A stretch of 64,000 nucleotides of DNA, from the NCBI RefSeq assembly GCF_001441615.1, contig NZ_LAXJ01000007.1, positions 62,001-126,000 on the forward strand. Direction: 5' to 3'. Of this stretch, positions 55,605-63,046 are shown piece by piece. The position numbers and the translations under genes were made by a program. This DNA comes from Roseovarius atlanticus. GTDB lineage: Bacteria > Pseudomonadota > Alphaproteobacteria > Rhodobacterales > Rhodobacteraceae. Every line of letters begins with the position of its first letter. Positions within the stretch are counted from its first letter, which is position 1. A model generated the notes under the pieces. It ran no database searches and was not told where the DNA came from. It was given only the letters and a program-made list of their open reading frames with translations.

Positions 55605-56267
55605 TCAGCCAGCAGCAAGCAACCGCCGCACGATTGCGGGCAGATCGTCGAAGGCCTCGAACCGCGCGTCATGGGGCAACTCTTCCACAGGCGTCTGGCG
55701 ATACCCTTCGGTGTAAAGCGCAAAGGGCACCTCGGCCCGCGCGGCGGTTTCAGCGTCGACTTCGCTGTCGCCTACATATGCAGCTCCAACCGCCCCGAGG
55801 CACGCGATGATCTCGCGCAGCGGCGCAGGATCGGGTTTGCGTACCGCAAAGGTATCGCCCCCGACCACGACGTCAAAATACCGGTCCAGCCCCAGATGCG
55901 CCAGAACCGCAGCGGTCGCCCCTTCCGGCTTGTTGGTGCAAACGGCCAGGTCCAGCCCCTCGGCAACCAGCGCATCAAGGCACGCCGCGACGCCCGGGTA
56001 CGGCCGTGTCTGGTGAACCGCGCCTTCGTAAAGCTCCAGGAACTCCTCCAGAACCTGCGCCTGCAATGCCGCATCCTCGGACAACCCGCGCGCCGACAGG
56101 CATCGCTCCACGAAAACCGCCGCGCCGTGACCCACGAAACCGCGCGCCTCGGCCAGCGTGAAGGGCGCGATATCGCGACGCTCCAGCACCGTGTTGGCGG
56201 CAGCATGAATGTCCGGCGCGCTGTCGATCAGCGTCCCGTCCAGATCGAAGACAACCGCGCGCCTCAT
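55605..56267 (-). CDS. gph: Phosphoglycolate phosphatase, HAD family
   Basis: A 220-residue HAD hydrolase with the nucleophile motif VVFDLDGTLIDS (D8 and D10), a cap domain (about 17-85), motif II in LAVCTNKPEG (about 108-117), the lysine in VRKPDPAPL and motif IV in YVGDSEVDAETA (about 165-176). It dephosphorylates 2-phosphoglycolate from DNA repair or photorespiration-like metabolism; related HAD phosphatases share the motifs. It is 22 bp before the DUF1330 gene's end and 186 bp from the ArgE/DapE start. Confidence 0.92.
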   Translation of the reverse strand: MRRAVVFDLDGTLIDSAPDIHAAANTVLERRDIAPFTLAEARGFVGHGAAVFVERCLSARGLSEDAALQAQVLEEFLELYEGAVHQTRPYPGVAACLDALVAEGLDLAVCTNKPEGATAAVLAHLGLDRYFDVVVGGDTFAVRKPDPAPLREIIACLGAVGAAYVGDSEVDAETAARAEVPFALYTEGYRQTPVEELPHDARFEAFDDLPAIVRRLLAAG

Positions 56268-56289
56268 GCCCGTTCACCTTGCAACATCC

Positions 56290-56727
56290 TCAGCCCTCCA
56301 CCAGCGTCATGTCCCCAAACCCGACACCGGGAACCCCCGGCCGCATCCGGATCAGGCGCGAGTCCGCGACCGCCGCCTGCCGATGCCGCACGGCCTTGCG
56401 GTATTCGGGATCGCGCAACATCCCCACAAACGCCGCAACGCTGGGATACTCGGCGATGAACGCGATGTCCCAGGCCTCGTCCGCCGGGCCGATCAGCATC
56501 AGTTCAGGCTGACCTGCCCAGACTATGCGCCCGCCCAGGTCGCGCAGCACCGGCGTACTGTCCCGCCCATAGGCCGCATAGGCCTCGGCCCCAGTCGCCT
56601 GCGTGCCGTCCTCATAGGCAGCGACTGGCCGCAACCGTATCAGGTTCAGCATGTGCACCGGTCCCGGCCGGTCCATCTCGCGAAACAGGGCGAACCGCTC
56701 TTTCGTCGGGTCGATATGTCCTGGCAT
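56290..56727 (-). CDS. DUF1330 domain protein
   Basis: A 145-residue protein starting at ATG 56727, with AGGAGGG upstream. PVHMLNLIRLRPVAAYEDG (about 23-41), GAEAYAAYGRDSTPVLRDLGGRIVWAG and DIAFIAEYPSVAAFVGMLRDPEYRKAVRHRQAAVADSRLIRM fit the DUF1330/dimeric alpha-beta-barrel fold. Such proteins are small cytoplasmic dimers of unknown activity. It lies 22 bp upstream of gph on the same strand and is probably co-transcribed. Confidence 0.85.
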   Translation of the reverse strand: MPGHIDPTKERFALFREMDRPGPVHMLNLIRLRPVAAYEDGTQATGAEAYAAYGRDSTPVLRDLGGRIVWAGQPELMLIGPADEAWDIAFIAEYPSVAAFVGMLRDPEYRKAVRHRQAAVADSRLIRMRPGVPGVGFGDMTLVEG

Positions 56728-56845
56728 GACTACCCTCCTGTGCTGCCGCCACCCTGCCCGGCGTCAGCGGGAAAGGAAAGCACGGTTGAACCCCTGCGCC
56801 GTTTGAACCGACGCATATCCATCAACCTTCACAGGAGCCATTCCC

Positions 56846-57445
56846 ATGAAACGCCTTTTCGCCCTGACATTCCTTGCGATCTCCACCGCCATCCCCGCCG
56901 CTTTCGCCGAAGAGGGCACCATCGTTCTGCGCGACCTGACCGCTGACATCGTACCCACTGTCGCCCGTTCCGGCGCCGACCGAGACTTCGACGGCAACGG
57001 CCCAATCATGACCCTGGGCACAGAACTGACCATTGGCCGGAACGGACGCGCCGTCTTCGCATCGGTTATCTTCTCGGCCCGCGAGGACGGGGGCGACGGC
57101 ACCGCCACCTCGATCCGCACCGCGCCAACCGAGGTCTGGCGGTGGCAACCATCTGACGGGGCTCGTTTCGTCAGCCGCATCATCACCGACCCCGTGGTCA
57201 CCACGCGCCTGCGGTCCGTACCCGGCTGTGCGCCCATCGGCTGTGCCACCATCGGCCCGGCCGAGGATGGCGGCCTGATCCTGACCCAGCGCGACCTGCC
57301 GGGGTATCTGAATGCCGTCACCTATCTCAGCGACACCACGGGCGACGACATCTCGACCGACCAGAACCCCCATGGCGACACGTCGATCCGCAACATCAGC
57401 TTCGACCCGATCGTGGTGGAATTTTCCAGCCAGCTCGGCGGCTGA
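56846..57445 (+). CDS. Hypothetical secreted protein
   Basis: A 199-residue protein with a clear signal peptide (MKRLFALTFLAISTAIPAAFA). The mature part is beta-rich: EGTIVLRDLTADIVPTVARSGADRDFDGNGP, then repeated threonine-rich strands, with two cysteines in VPGCAPIGCATIG. No family is recognised. CCTTCACAGGAG provides a ribosome-binding site. It is divergent from the DUF1330 gene and convergent with the sirtuin gene, so it is transcribed alone. Confidence 0.72.
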   Translation: MKRLFALTFLAISTAIPAAFAEEGTIVLRDLTADIVPTVARSGADRDFDGNGPIMTLGTELTIGRNGRAVFASVIFSAREDGGDGTATSIRTAPTEVWRWQPSDGARFVSRIITDPVVTTRLRSVPGCAPIGCATIGPAEDGGLILTQRDLPGYLNAVTYLSDTTGDDISTDQNPHGDTSIRNISFDPIVVEFSSQLGG

Positions 57446-57510
57446 GCAAAGCGCCCGGCCAACGCTCGCCCGCCTCCCATTCCACAGAGGGCCGGGCGGG
57501 CGCAGCCGAT

Positions 57511-58203
57511 TCATCCCTTCAGAATCTCTTCGACCCAAAGCGGCACCACCTCGCTGGCCGGTCCACGGCGATGCTCTGCAAAGTCGCGCGACGCGGTGGA
57601 CACCTCCAGGTTCAGTTCCACCGTATGCGCGCCCATCCGCCGTGCGTGCTGACCATAGGCCGCCGCCGGATAGACGTTCCCCGAAGTGCCGATCGCGGCA
57701 AAGATATCCGCCTCAACCAAAGCCGGGTCGATCCGGTCCATGCCATAGGGGATCTCGCCGAACCATACGACATCGGGCCGTGTCTGGCATCGCCCGCAGT
57801 CGGGGCAGGCATCCTCGATCCGCATCTCGTCCGGCGCGGGCCAGCGGTGGCCACAGGCGTGGCAAAGTGCGCGATCCAATTGGCCGTGCATGTGCAGCAC
57901 GTTGCGGCTTCCGGCGGCTTCGTGCAGGCCATCAACGTTCTGCGTGATCACCAGCACCTCGCCCTCGTGTTCGGCCTCCAGCCGCGCCAGCGCCACATGC
58001 GCGGGGTTGGGGCGCGCCTCTGCCGCCTGCGCCCGGCGCGCATTGTAGAACGCCTGAACCAGAGCGGGGTTGCGGGCAAACCCTTCTGGCGTCGCCACGT
58101 CCTCGATCCGGTGCTGCGCCCACAGGCCGTCCTCGTCGCGGAACGTTCCCAGGCCGCTTTCAGCGGATATCCCGGCCCCGGTCAGGATCACGATCTTCGT
58201 CAT
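57511..58203 (-). CDS. cobB: NAD-dependent protein deacylase (sirtuin)
   Basis: A 230-residue sirtuin. It has TGAGISAESGLGTFRD (about 8-23), ITQNVDGLHEAAG (about 85-97), a catalytic histidine in LHMHGQLD, and four cysteines (CHAC, CPDC...C) for a structural zinc. The FYNARRAQ segment contains the Tyr-x-x-Arg pair of class III sirtuins, indicating desuccinylase as well as deacetylase activity, as in E. coli CobB. AIGTSGNVYPAA and the C-terminal segment are in place. It is alone on its strand. Confidence 0.93.
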   Translation of the reverse strand: MTKIVILTGAGISAESGLGTFRDEDGLWAQHRIEDVATPEGFARNPALVQAFYNARRAQAAEARPNPAHVALARLEAEHEGEVLVITQNVDGLHEAAGSRNVLHMHGQLDRALCHACGHRWPAPDEMRIEDACPDCGRCQTRPDVVWFGEIPYGMDRIDPALVEADIFAAIGTSGNVYPAAAYGQHARRMGAHTVELNLEVSTASRDFAEHRRGPASEVVPLWVEEILKG

Positions 58204-58324
58204 GGCCTTTCTGTCACCTCCGCGCCGGATGCCTTAGTTCTGCTCATATTAGCCCTTACCAACTTCATTGAAACCGTTCAGCCCCCGACGACGACTGCCA
58301 GATAGCGGCACAAGGAAAAAGACT

Positions 58325-59038
58325 GTGTTCCAGGATACCAACCCCGTTTTCGAATTCCGCGGACCCTTCGGCATTCCGGTACAGATCGGCGGCTCGATTT
58401 TCCTGCTGTTGGCCTTCTTCGCCTATACGGGCAGCGGTGACATCGCATGGACAGCTGCCTTCGTCGTCATGCTGATGGCCTCGATCATTTTGCACGAGAT
58501 GGGCCACGCCTGGGCCTGCCTGGTTCAAGGCGTGCCGGTCCGCCGGGTCATGCTCTATGGCGGCGGCGGGTTCTGCGAACGCGCCCGCTCGGCGACTGCG
58601 CCTCAGCAGGAAGTGATCGTGGCGATGGGACCGATCGTGAACCTGGTGCTCTGGGCGTTGGCGTCGCTGGCGTCGGACGCACTGTGGACCAATGTCTTTG
58701 CGAATGCATCCGCCTACACCGACCCGACGCTCATACTGTCCTCGCCGCAGGCCCGGCTTGCCGAATATCTCGGTCTTTTCGCCAGTATCAACGGCTTTCT
58801 GGCCATTTTCAATCTTTTGCCGGTGCAGCCCCTGGACGGCGGCAAGCTCTTGCACCTCTTGATGCTGCGGCTGGCCCCGCAACATCTGGCGATGACAATC
58901 ACGGGCGGCATCGGCCTGGTGCTGTCGATCCTGTGGATTCCCGGAATGCTGATCGCGTTCGGCATGGGATGGTGGCTGTTGTTCTTCATCCCCTCGATCC
59001 CCCTGCATTACGCCATGCTGCGCGGCCGCTTGGCCTGA
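58325..59038 (+). CDS. Site-2 protease (M50) family protein
   Basis: A 237-residue integral membrane metalloprotease starting at GTG 58325, eight bases after AAGGAAA. The zinc motif is HEMGH (H57, E58, H61), in the second membrane helix. The third ligand is the aspartate of NLLPVQPLDGGK (about residue 168). Five or six hydrophobic segments are visible. It lacks PDZ or CBS domains, so it is a minimal S2P-type protease. The substrate is unknown; no anti-sigma factor gene is adjacent. An AT-rich palindrome pair begins two bases after its stop. Confidence 0.87.
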   Translation: MFQDTNPVFEFRGPFGIPVQIGGSIFLLLAFFAYTGSGDIAWTAAFVVMLMASIILHEMGHAWACLVQGVPVRRVMLYGGGGFCERARSATAPQQEVIVAMGPIVNLVLWALASLASDALWTNVFANASAYTDPTLILSSPQARLAEYLGLFASINGFLAIFNLLPVQPLDGGKLLHLLMLRLAPQHLAMTITGGIGLVLSILWIPGMLIAFGMGWWLLFFIPSIPLHYAMLRGRLA

Positions 59039-59040
59039 TC

Positions 59041-59090
59041 CGAAAATTCATACGAATTTTCGCGCCCAAGATTATTCGTACGAATAATCT
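59041..59090. repeat. Paired AT-rich palindromes after the site-2 protease gene
   Basis: Palindrome A (59041-59062, one mismatched pair, centre TTCATACGAA) is followed six bases later by palindrome B (59069-59090), a perfect 22-bp palindrome centred on TTCGTACGAA. The order and spacing match the pair at 45569-45617. They follow the protease stop directly and precede the HpsN-like gene by about 130 bp, which suggests that the two genes are not one transcript. Confidence 0.87.
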
Positions 59091-59222
59091 CTGACCCCGG
59101 TCGCAGTTTCGCCTTTCCCGAAAACGCCCTTCCGGCCTTGGAAAAACAGGGGCCTGCAACGGTCGCGCCCCTTGCCTGATCGCCACAATCGGCGCAATCG
59201 GGATAGGGACAGGAGACGTGCC

Positions 59223-60530
59223 ATGACCTTCACCCATCTCAAGACCGCCCCCGGCCAGCCCCCCCAGACCGCCGCAGATATCGCCGACACCGTTCAGGTC
59301 ATGCTCGGCCGGCTTCGGACCGGCGGCGCCCAGACCGCCCTGGAATATGCCCGCCAGCTTGACGGCTGGACCGGCGAGATCGCCGTGCCCGGCGCCACCA
59401 TCGAGGCCGCCATCGCCCGCGTCCCGCAAGACCTGCGTGATCATATCCGCTGGGCGCATGACAACATCTCGCGCTTTGCCGCCGCACAGCGCGCCACCGC
59501 GCAGGACATGCAGATCGAGCTGCGCCCCGGCCTGATCGCCGGCCAGCGCCAGATCCCCGTGCAGGCCGCCGGCTGCTATGTCCCCGGCGGGCGTTACACC
59601 CATATCGCCTCGGCGCTGATGTCCATATCCACCGCGCGCGAGGCCGGCGTGCCCGACATCACCGCCTGCTCGCCGCCGAATGGCGCCGCCGGCATTCCCG
59701 ATGCGATGCTCTATGCCATGCACCTCGCCGGCGCCACGCGCATCCTGTGCATCGGCGGGGTACAGGGCATCGCCGCCATGGCCTTTGGCATGTTCGGGGC
59801 GCCCGCCGCGGACATCCTCGTCGGCCCCGGCAACGCCTATGTGGCCGAGGCCAAGCGCCAGTTGTTCGGCCCCATCGGCATCGACATGTTCGCCGGTCCG
59901 ACCGACAGCCTTATCCTAGCCGACCACACCGCCGATGCGGAGGTCGTCGCCGTCGATCTGGTCAGCCAGGCCGAGCATGGCGCGAACAGCCCCGTCTGGC
60001 TGGCCACCACCGACCGCACGCTGGCGGATACGGTCATGTCCCGCGTGCCGGAACTGATCGAGACGCTTCCAGGACCGAACCGCGCCGCCGCCACCCGCGC
60101 CTGGGCCGACCTCGCCGAAATCGTGCTGTGCGACACGCCCGAGGACATGGCGCACTATGCCGATGCCAAGGCGCCCGAACACCTCCAGGTCATGGCCCAA
60201 AACCTCGACTGGTGGCGCGAGCGGCTCACCGCCTACGGCTCGCTTTTCCTGGGCGAGAACACCACCGTCAGCTTCGGCGACAAGGCATCGGGCCCCAATC
60301 ACGTGCTGCCCACGTCCGGTGCGGCCCGCTATACCGGCGGTCTCAGCGTGCACAAGTTCCTCAAGACCGTGACCTGGCAGACCGTGTCGGACGACGCGGT
60401 CGCCGATCTCGCCCGCGCCACCGCCGCCATCAGCCGCGCCGAACGGATGGAAGGCCACGCGCTGGCCGCCGACATCCGGCTGGACAAACTGGCGCGACCT
60501 GCCAAACTCACCGCAAATTCCAAAGGATAA
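59223..60530 (+). CDS. hpsN: HisD-family dehydrogenase, probable sulfopropanediol 3-dehydrogenase (HpsN)
   Basis: A 435-residue protein starting at ATG 59223, with CAGGAGA upstream. HisD-fold hallmarks are kept: [29 protein letters not shown] (about 205), [23 protein letters not shown], the catalytic APEHLQV, and GPNHVLPT. Against the biosynthetic hisD at 28477 it differs through the N-terminal third and at many otherwise conserved positions. It is followed by a CuyA-like gene. HpsN oxidises (R)-2,3-dihydroxypropane-1-sulfonate to (R)-sulfolactate in roseobacters; the context makes this the best call, though unproven. Confidence 0.78.
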   Translation: MTFTHLKTAPGQPPQTAADIADTVQVMLGRLRTGGAQTALEYARQLDGWTGEIAVPGATIEAAIARVPQDLRDHIRWAHDNISRFAAAQRATAQDMQIELRPGLIAGQRQIPVQAAGCYVPGGRYTHIASALMSISTAREAGVPDITACSPPNGAAGIPDAMLYAMHLAGATRILCIGGVQGIAAMAFGMFGAPAADILVGPGNAYVAEAKRQLFGPIGIDMFAGPTDSLILADHTADAEVVAVDLVSQAEHGANSPVWLATTDRTLADTVMSRVPELIETLPGPNRAAATRAWADLAEIVLCDTPEDMAHYADAKAPEHLQVMAQNLDWWRERLTAYGSLFLGENTTVSFGDKASGPNHVLPTSGAARYTGGLSVHKFLKTVTWQTVSDDAVADLARATAAISRAERMEGHALAADIRLDKLARPAKLTANSKG

Positions 60531-60537
60531 GACCCAG

Positions 60538-61542
60538 ATGAACCTCGCCAAGTTTCCCCGCGTGCGCCTTGCGCATCTCGCCACTCCGCTCGAACCCATG
60601 CCGCGCCTTTCCGAGGCGCTCGGCGGGCCCGAGATCTGGATCAAGCGGGACGACTGCACCGGGCTCTCGACGGGGGGGAACAAGACGCGCAAGCTGGAAT
60701 TCCTGATGGCCGAGGCGCAGGAGCAGGGCGCCGAGATGGTCATGACGCAAGGTGCCACGCAGTCGAACCACGCCCGCCAGACCGCGGCCGCGGCGGCCAA
60801 GCTGGGCCTTGCCTGTCACATCCTGCTCGAGGACCGGACCGGCTACAATTACGACAACTACAAATATAACGGCAACGTTCTCCTGGATCACCTGCACGGT
60901 GCAACGATGGAACATCGCGGCCCCGACCTCGACATGAACGCCGAGATGGAAGCGGTGGCCGATAAATTTCGCGAAGAGGGCAAGAAGGTCTACACCATCC
61001 CCGGCGGCGGCTCCAATGCCACCGGCGCGCTTGGATACGTCAACTGCGCCTTCGAAATGCTGCACCAGTTCGTAACGATGGGTCTCAACGTCGATCATAT
61101 CGTCCACGCCACCGGCTCGGCCGGCACACAGGCGGGCCTGATTACGGGCCTCAAGGCGATGAACGCTCAGATCCCGCTTCTGGGCATCGGCGTCCGCGCG
61201 CCTAAACCCAAGCAAGAGGAAAACGTCTACAACCTCGCCGTCAAGACCGCCGAAAAGCTGGGCTGCCCCGGCGTGGTCGCGCGCGAGGACGTGGTCGCCA
61301 ACACCGATTACGTCGGTCCCGGCTACGGCATCCCCGCCGAGGACACGCTGGAAGCTATCGACCTCTTCGCGAAAACCGAGGCGATCCTGCTCGACCCTGT
61401 CTATTCGGCCAAGGGCGCCGCCGGCCTCATCGACCTCTGCCGCAAGGGCCACTTCAAGAAAGGCGAGCGCATCGTCTTCCTGCATACCGGCGGAGCCATC
61501 GGCTTGACCGGCTACAGCCATTGCTTCGACGTGCCGAAGTAA
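60538..61542 (+). CDS. cuyA: L-cysteate sulfo-lyase / D-cysteine desulfhydrase family
   Basis: A 334-residue fold-type II PLP enzyme of the ACC-deaminase/D-cysteine desulfhydrase group. The Schiff-base lysine is K49 in [33 protein letters not shown] (about 76-96), [21 protein letters not shown] (about 155-175) and [11 protein letters not shown] near the end are typical. CuyA releases sulfite, ammonia and pyruvate from L-cysteate; homologues act on D-cysteine. Position 7 bp after the HpsN-like gene favours CuyA. It is probably one operon with hpsN and the racemase-like gene. Confidence 0.82.
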   Translation: MNLAKFPRVRLAHLATPLEPMPRLSEALGGPEIWIKRDDCTGLSTGGNKTRKLEFLMAEAQEQGAEMVMTQGATQSNHARQTAAAAAKLGLACHILLEDRTGYNYDNYKYNGNVLLDHLHGATMEHRGPDLDMNAEMEAVADKFREEGKKVYTIPGGGSNATGALGYVNCAFEMLHQFVTMGLNVDHIVHATGSAGTQAGLITGLKAMNAQIPLLGIGVRAPKPKQEENVYNLAVKTAEKLGCPGVVAREDVVANTDYVGPGYGIPAEDTLEAIDLFAKTEAILLDPVYSAKGAAGLIDLCRKGHFKKGERIVFLHTGGAIGLTGYSHCFDVPK

Positions 61543-61549
61543 GGCCGCG

Positions 61550-62230
61550 ATGAAACCGGTCGGAATCCTGGGCGGGATGGGGCCAGAGGCCACCATCCTG
61601 CTCATGCAAAAGGTGCTTGCCGCCGTCCCGGCGCAGGACGATGCCGACCATATCCCCCTGATCGTGCACCAGAACTCGCAGGTGCCGTCTCGGATCAAGG
61701 CATTGATCGAGGGCGGCGGCGCCGATCCCATGCCGGTTCTGATCTCCATGGCGCAGGATCTTGAACGCGCCGGCGCTCAGGCGCTCGCGATGCCCTGCAA
61801 CACCGCGCATCACTACGCCGTCGCGGTGACCCACGCCACCAGCCTGCCGTTTCTGAACATGATCGACTTGACCGCCGGGCATCTCTCCACCGAGGGGGCG
61901 CGCACGGTCGGAATGCTCGCCTCCCCGGCCACGCGCAAGGCCGGCGTGTTCGAGGCTGCATTCGCGGCGCGGGATCTCACCCCTTTGTGGGCCGAAGACG
62001 AGGATGCGCTCTTGTCCATCATCCGAGCGGTCAAGGCAGGCGAGGCGCTCGACACCCTGTCGCCGCGTCTGGGGCATATCGCGGCCGAGATGACTGCGGG
62101 CGGCGCAGATCACCTGCTGATCGCCTGCACCGAGCTTTCGCTGATGGCCCACGCGCTGCCCCCCGGCACACCGCAAACCGACAGCCTCGACTGCCTCGTT
62201 CAGGCGATCGTAGGTTTTTCGAAGGCCTGA
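61550..62230 (+). CDS. Aspartate/glutamate racemase family protein
   Basis: A 226-residue amino-acid racemase-like protein. The two catalytic cysteines are present: C83 in ALAMPCNTAHHYA and C193 in LLIACTELSLM. The start VGILGGMGPEATILLMQKVL is typical of the aspartate racemase branch. It begins 7 bp after cuyA, so it belongs to that operon. Cysteate is the sulfonate analogue of aspartate, so this enzyme may racemise cysteate and supply the isomer its neighbour uses; that is inference. Confidence 0.85.
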   Translation: MKPVGILGGMGPEATILLMQKVLAAVPAQDDADHIPLIVHQNSQVPSRIKALIEGGGADPMPVLISMAQDLERAGAQALAMPCNTAHHYAVAVTHATSLPFLNMIDLTAGHLSTEGARTVGMLASPATRKAGVFEAAFAARDLTPLWAEDEDALLSIIRAVKAGEALDTLSPRLGHIAAEMTAGGADHLLIACTELSLMAHALPPGTPQTDSLDCLVQAIVGFSKA

Positions 62231-62286
62231 CGACCTCACGCGCGCGCCGCCCGACGCGATGGTTACTATCAGATCCCTTGCGAAAT

Positions 62287-62303
62287 TTGTATATACAATG
62301 TAT
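62287..62303. promoter_or_regulatory. Candidate operator TTGTATATACAA upstream of the HhH/histone-like gene
   Basis: A perfect 12-bp palindrome (62287-62298) overlaps a second one, ATACA-A-TGTAT (62293-62303). It lies about 50 bp before the start codon of the next gene in an AT-rich pocket that also resembles a -10 box. GntR-type regulators favour such TTGTATA-centred sites, but no regulator gene is near. Confidence 0.4.
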
Positions 62304-62348
62304 CCCTCCGCTCGACACATGTTCGTCTAACACTCACGGAGCATCAAA

Positions 62349-62921
62349 ATGACCGACCTCACCCGCGTCACCGGCATCGGACCCGGCCTGGCCGCACAGC
62401 TTACCGCCGCCGGTATTTCCGACGCCGAGGCACTGGCACAGGCAAAACCGGACGACATCCTGTCCGTTCGCGGCATCGGCGCAGGTACCGCGCCCGTCCT
62501 GATCGCACGCGCCAAACATCTCACATCGCCCACGCCTGCGCCGACCTCTCCGGCCGCGCCTGCCAGCGCGGAAAAACCCTCCAAAGGTACGAAACGATCG
62601 AAGACATCCACGACGGAAATAACCGGCAAGAAAGACGCACGGAAGAAAGACAAAAAGCCAAAGGCCGCGCCGTCCAAGGCGGACATGAAAAAGGCGGAGA
62701 AGGCCGCCGAAGAGATCGAGGCGAAAGCAAAGAAAAAGGCCAAGAAGGCCGAAAAGAAAGCGGCCAAGGCCGAAGAAAAAGCCAAGAAGAAATCCGGCAA
62801 GACCAAGGCCAAGGCAAAAAAGCGCGCCAGCAAGCTGAAAGCCAAGGCTAAGTCGATCAAGACCAAGGCCGTCAAGAAGGCCGAGAAGATCAAGAAAAAA
62901 GCTTTGAAAGCCACCAATTGA
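62349..62921 (+). CDS. Helix-hairpin-helix protein with Lys/Ala-rich histone-H1-like tail
   Basis: A 190-residue protein, start ATG 62349 with GGAG seven bases upstream. The N-terminus (1-60) holds two helix-hairpin-helix motifs, VTGIGPGLAAQLTAAGI and VRGIGAGTAPVLIARAK, a non-specific DNA-binding fold. A Pro/Ser/Thr linker (about 60-85) leads into about 100 residues made almost wholly of Lys, Ala and Glu in histone-H1-like repeats (KKAEKAAEEIEAKAKKKAKKAE). It is likely nucleoid-associated or a DNA-compacting protein. It is followed by an AT-rich palindrome pair and is transcribed alone. Confidence 0.83.
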   Translation: MTDLTRVTGIGPGLAAQLTAAGISDAEALAQAKPDDILSVRGIGAGTAPVLIARAKHLTSPTPAPTSPAAPASAEKPSKGTKRSKTSTTEITGKKDARKKDKKPKAAPSKADMKKAEKAAEEIEAKAKKKAKKAEKKAAKAEEKAKKKSGKTKAKAKKRASKLKAKAKSIKTKAVKKAEKIKKKALKATN

Positions 62922-62933
62922 CCCGGCGCCGCG

Positions 62934-62986
62934 CCTCAGATTATTCGTACGAATAATCCGAGGCTGAAAATTCGTACGAATTTTCA
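62934..62986. repeat. Paired AT-rich palindromes between the HhH gene and tonB
   Basis: Palindrome B comes first: GATTATTCGTACGAATAATC (62939-62958) lies within a longer CCTC / GAGG stem over 62934-62963 with one mismatch. Palindrome A (62965-62986, a perfect 22 bp) follows. The order is the reverse of the pairs at 45569 and 59041, as if the element were inserted in the other orientation. It separates two convergent genes. Confidence 0.87.
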
Positions 62987-63046
62987 TGCCCGGTCTTCTA
63001 TGCTGGACGCCTTGAGCGAGCAGCAGGCGGCGAAAGGTCCGGCCCC

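Noticed and set aside
59223-60530. A second biosynthetic hisD
   Set aside because: The window already has a normal hisD at 28477 within its usual gene block. This copy is divergent and is followed by a CuyA-like gene, which fits HpsN better.
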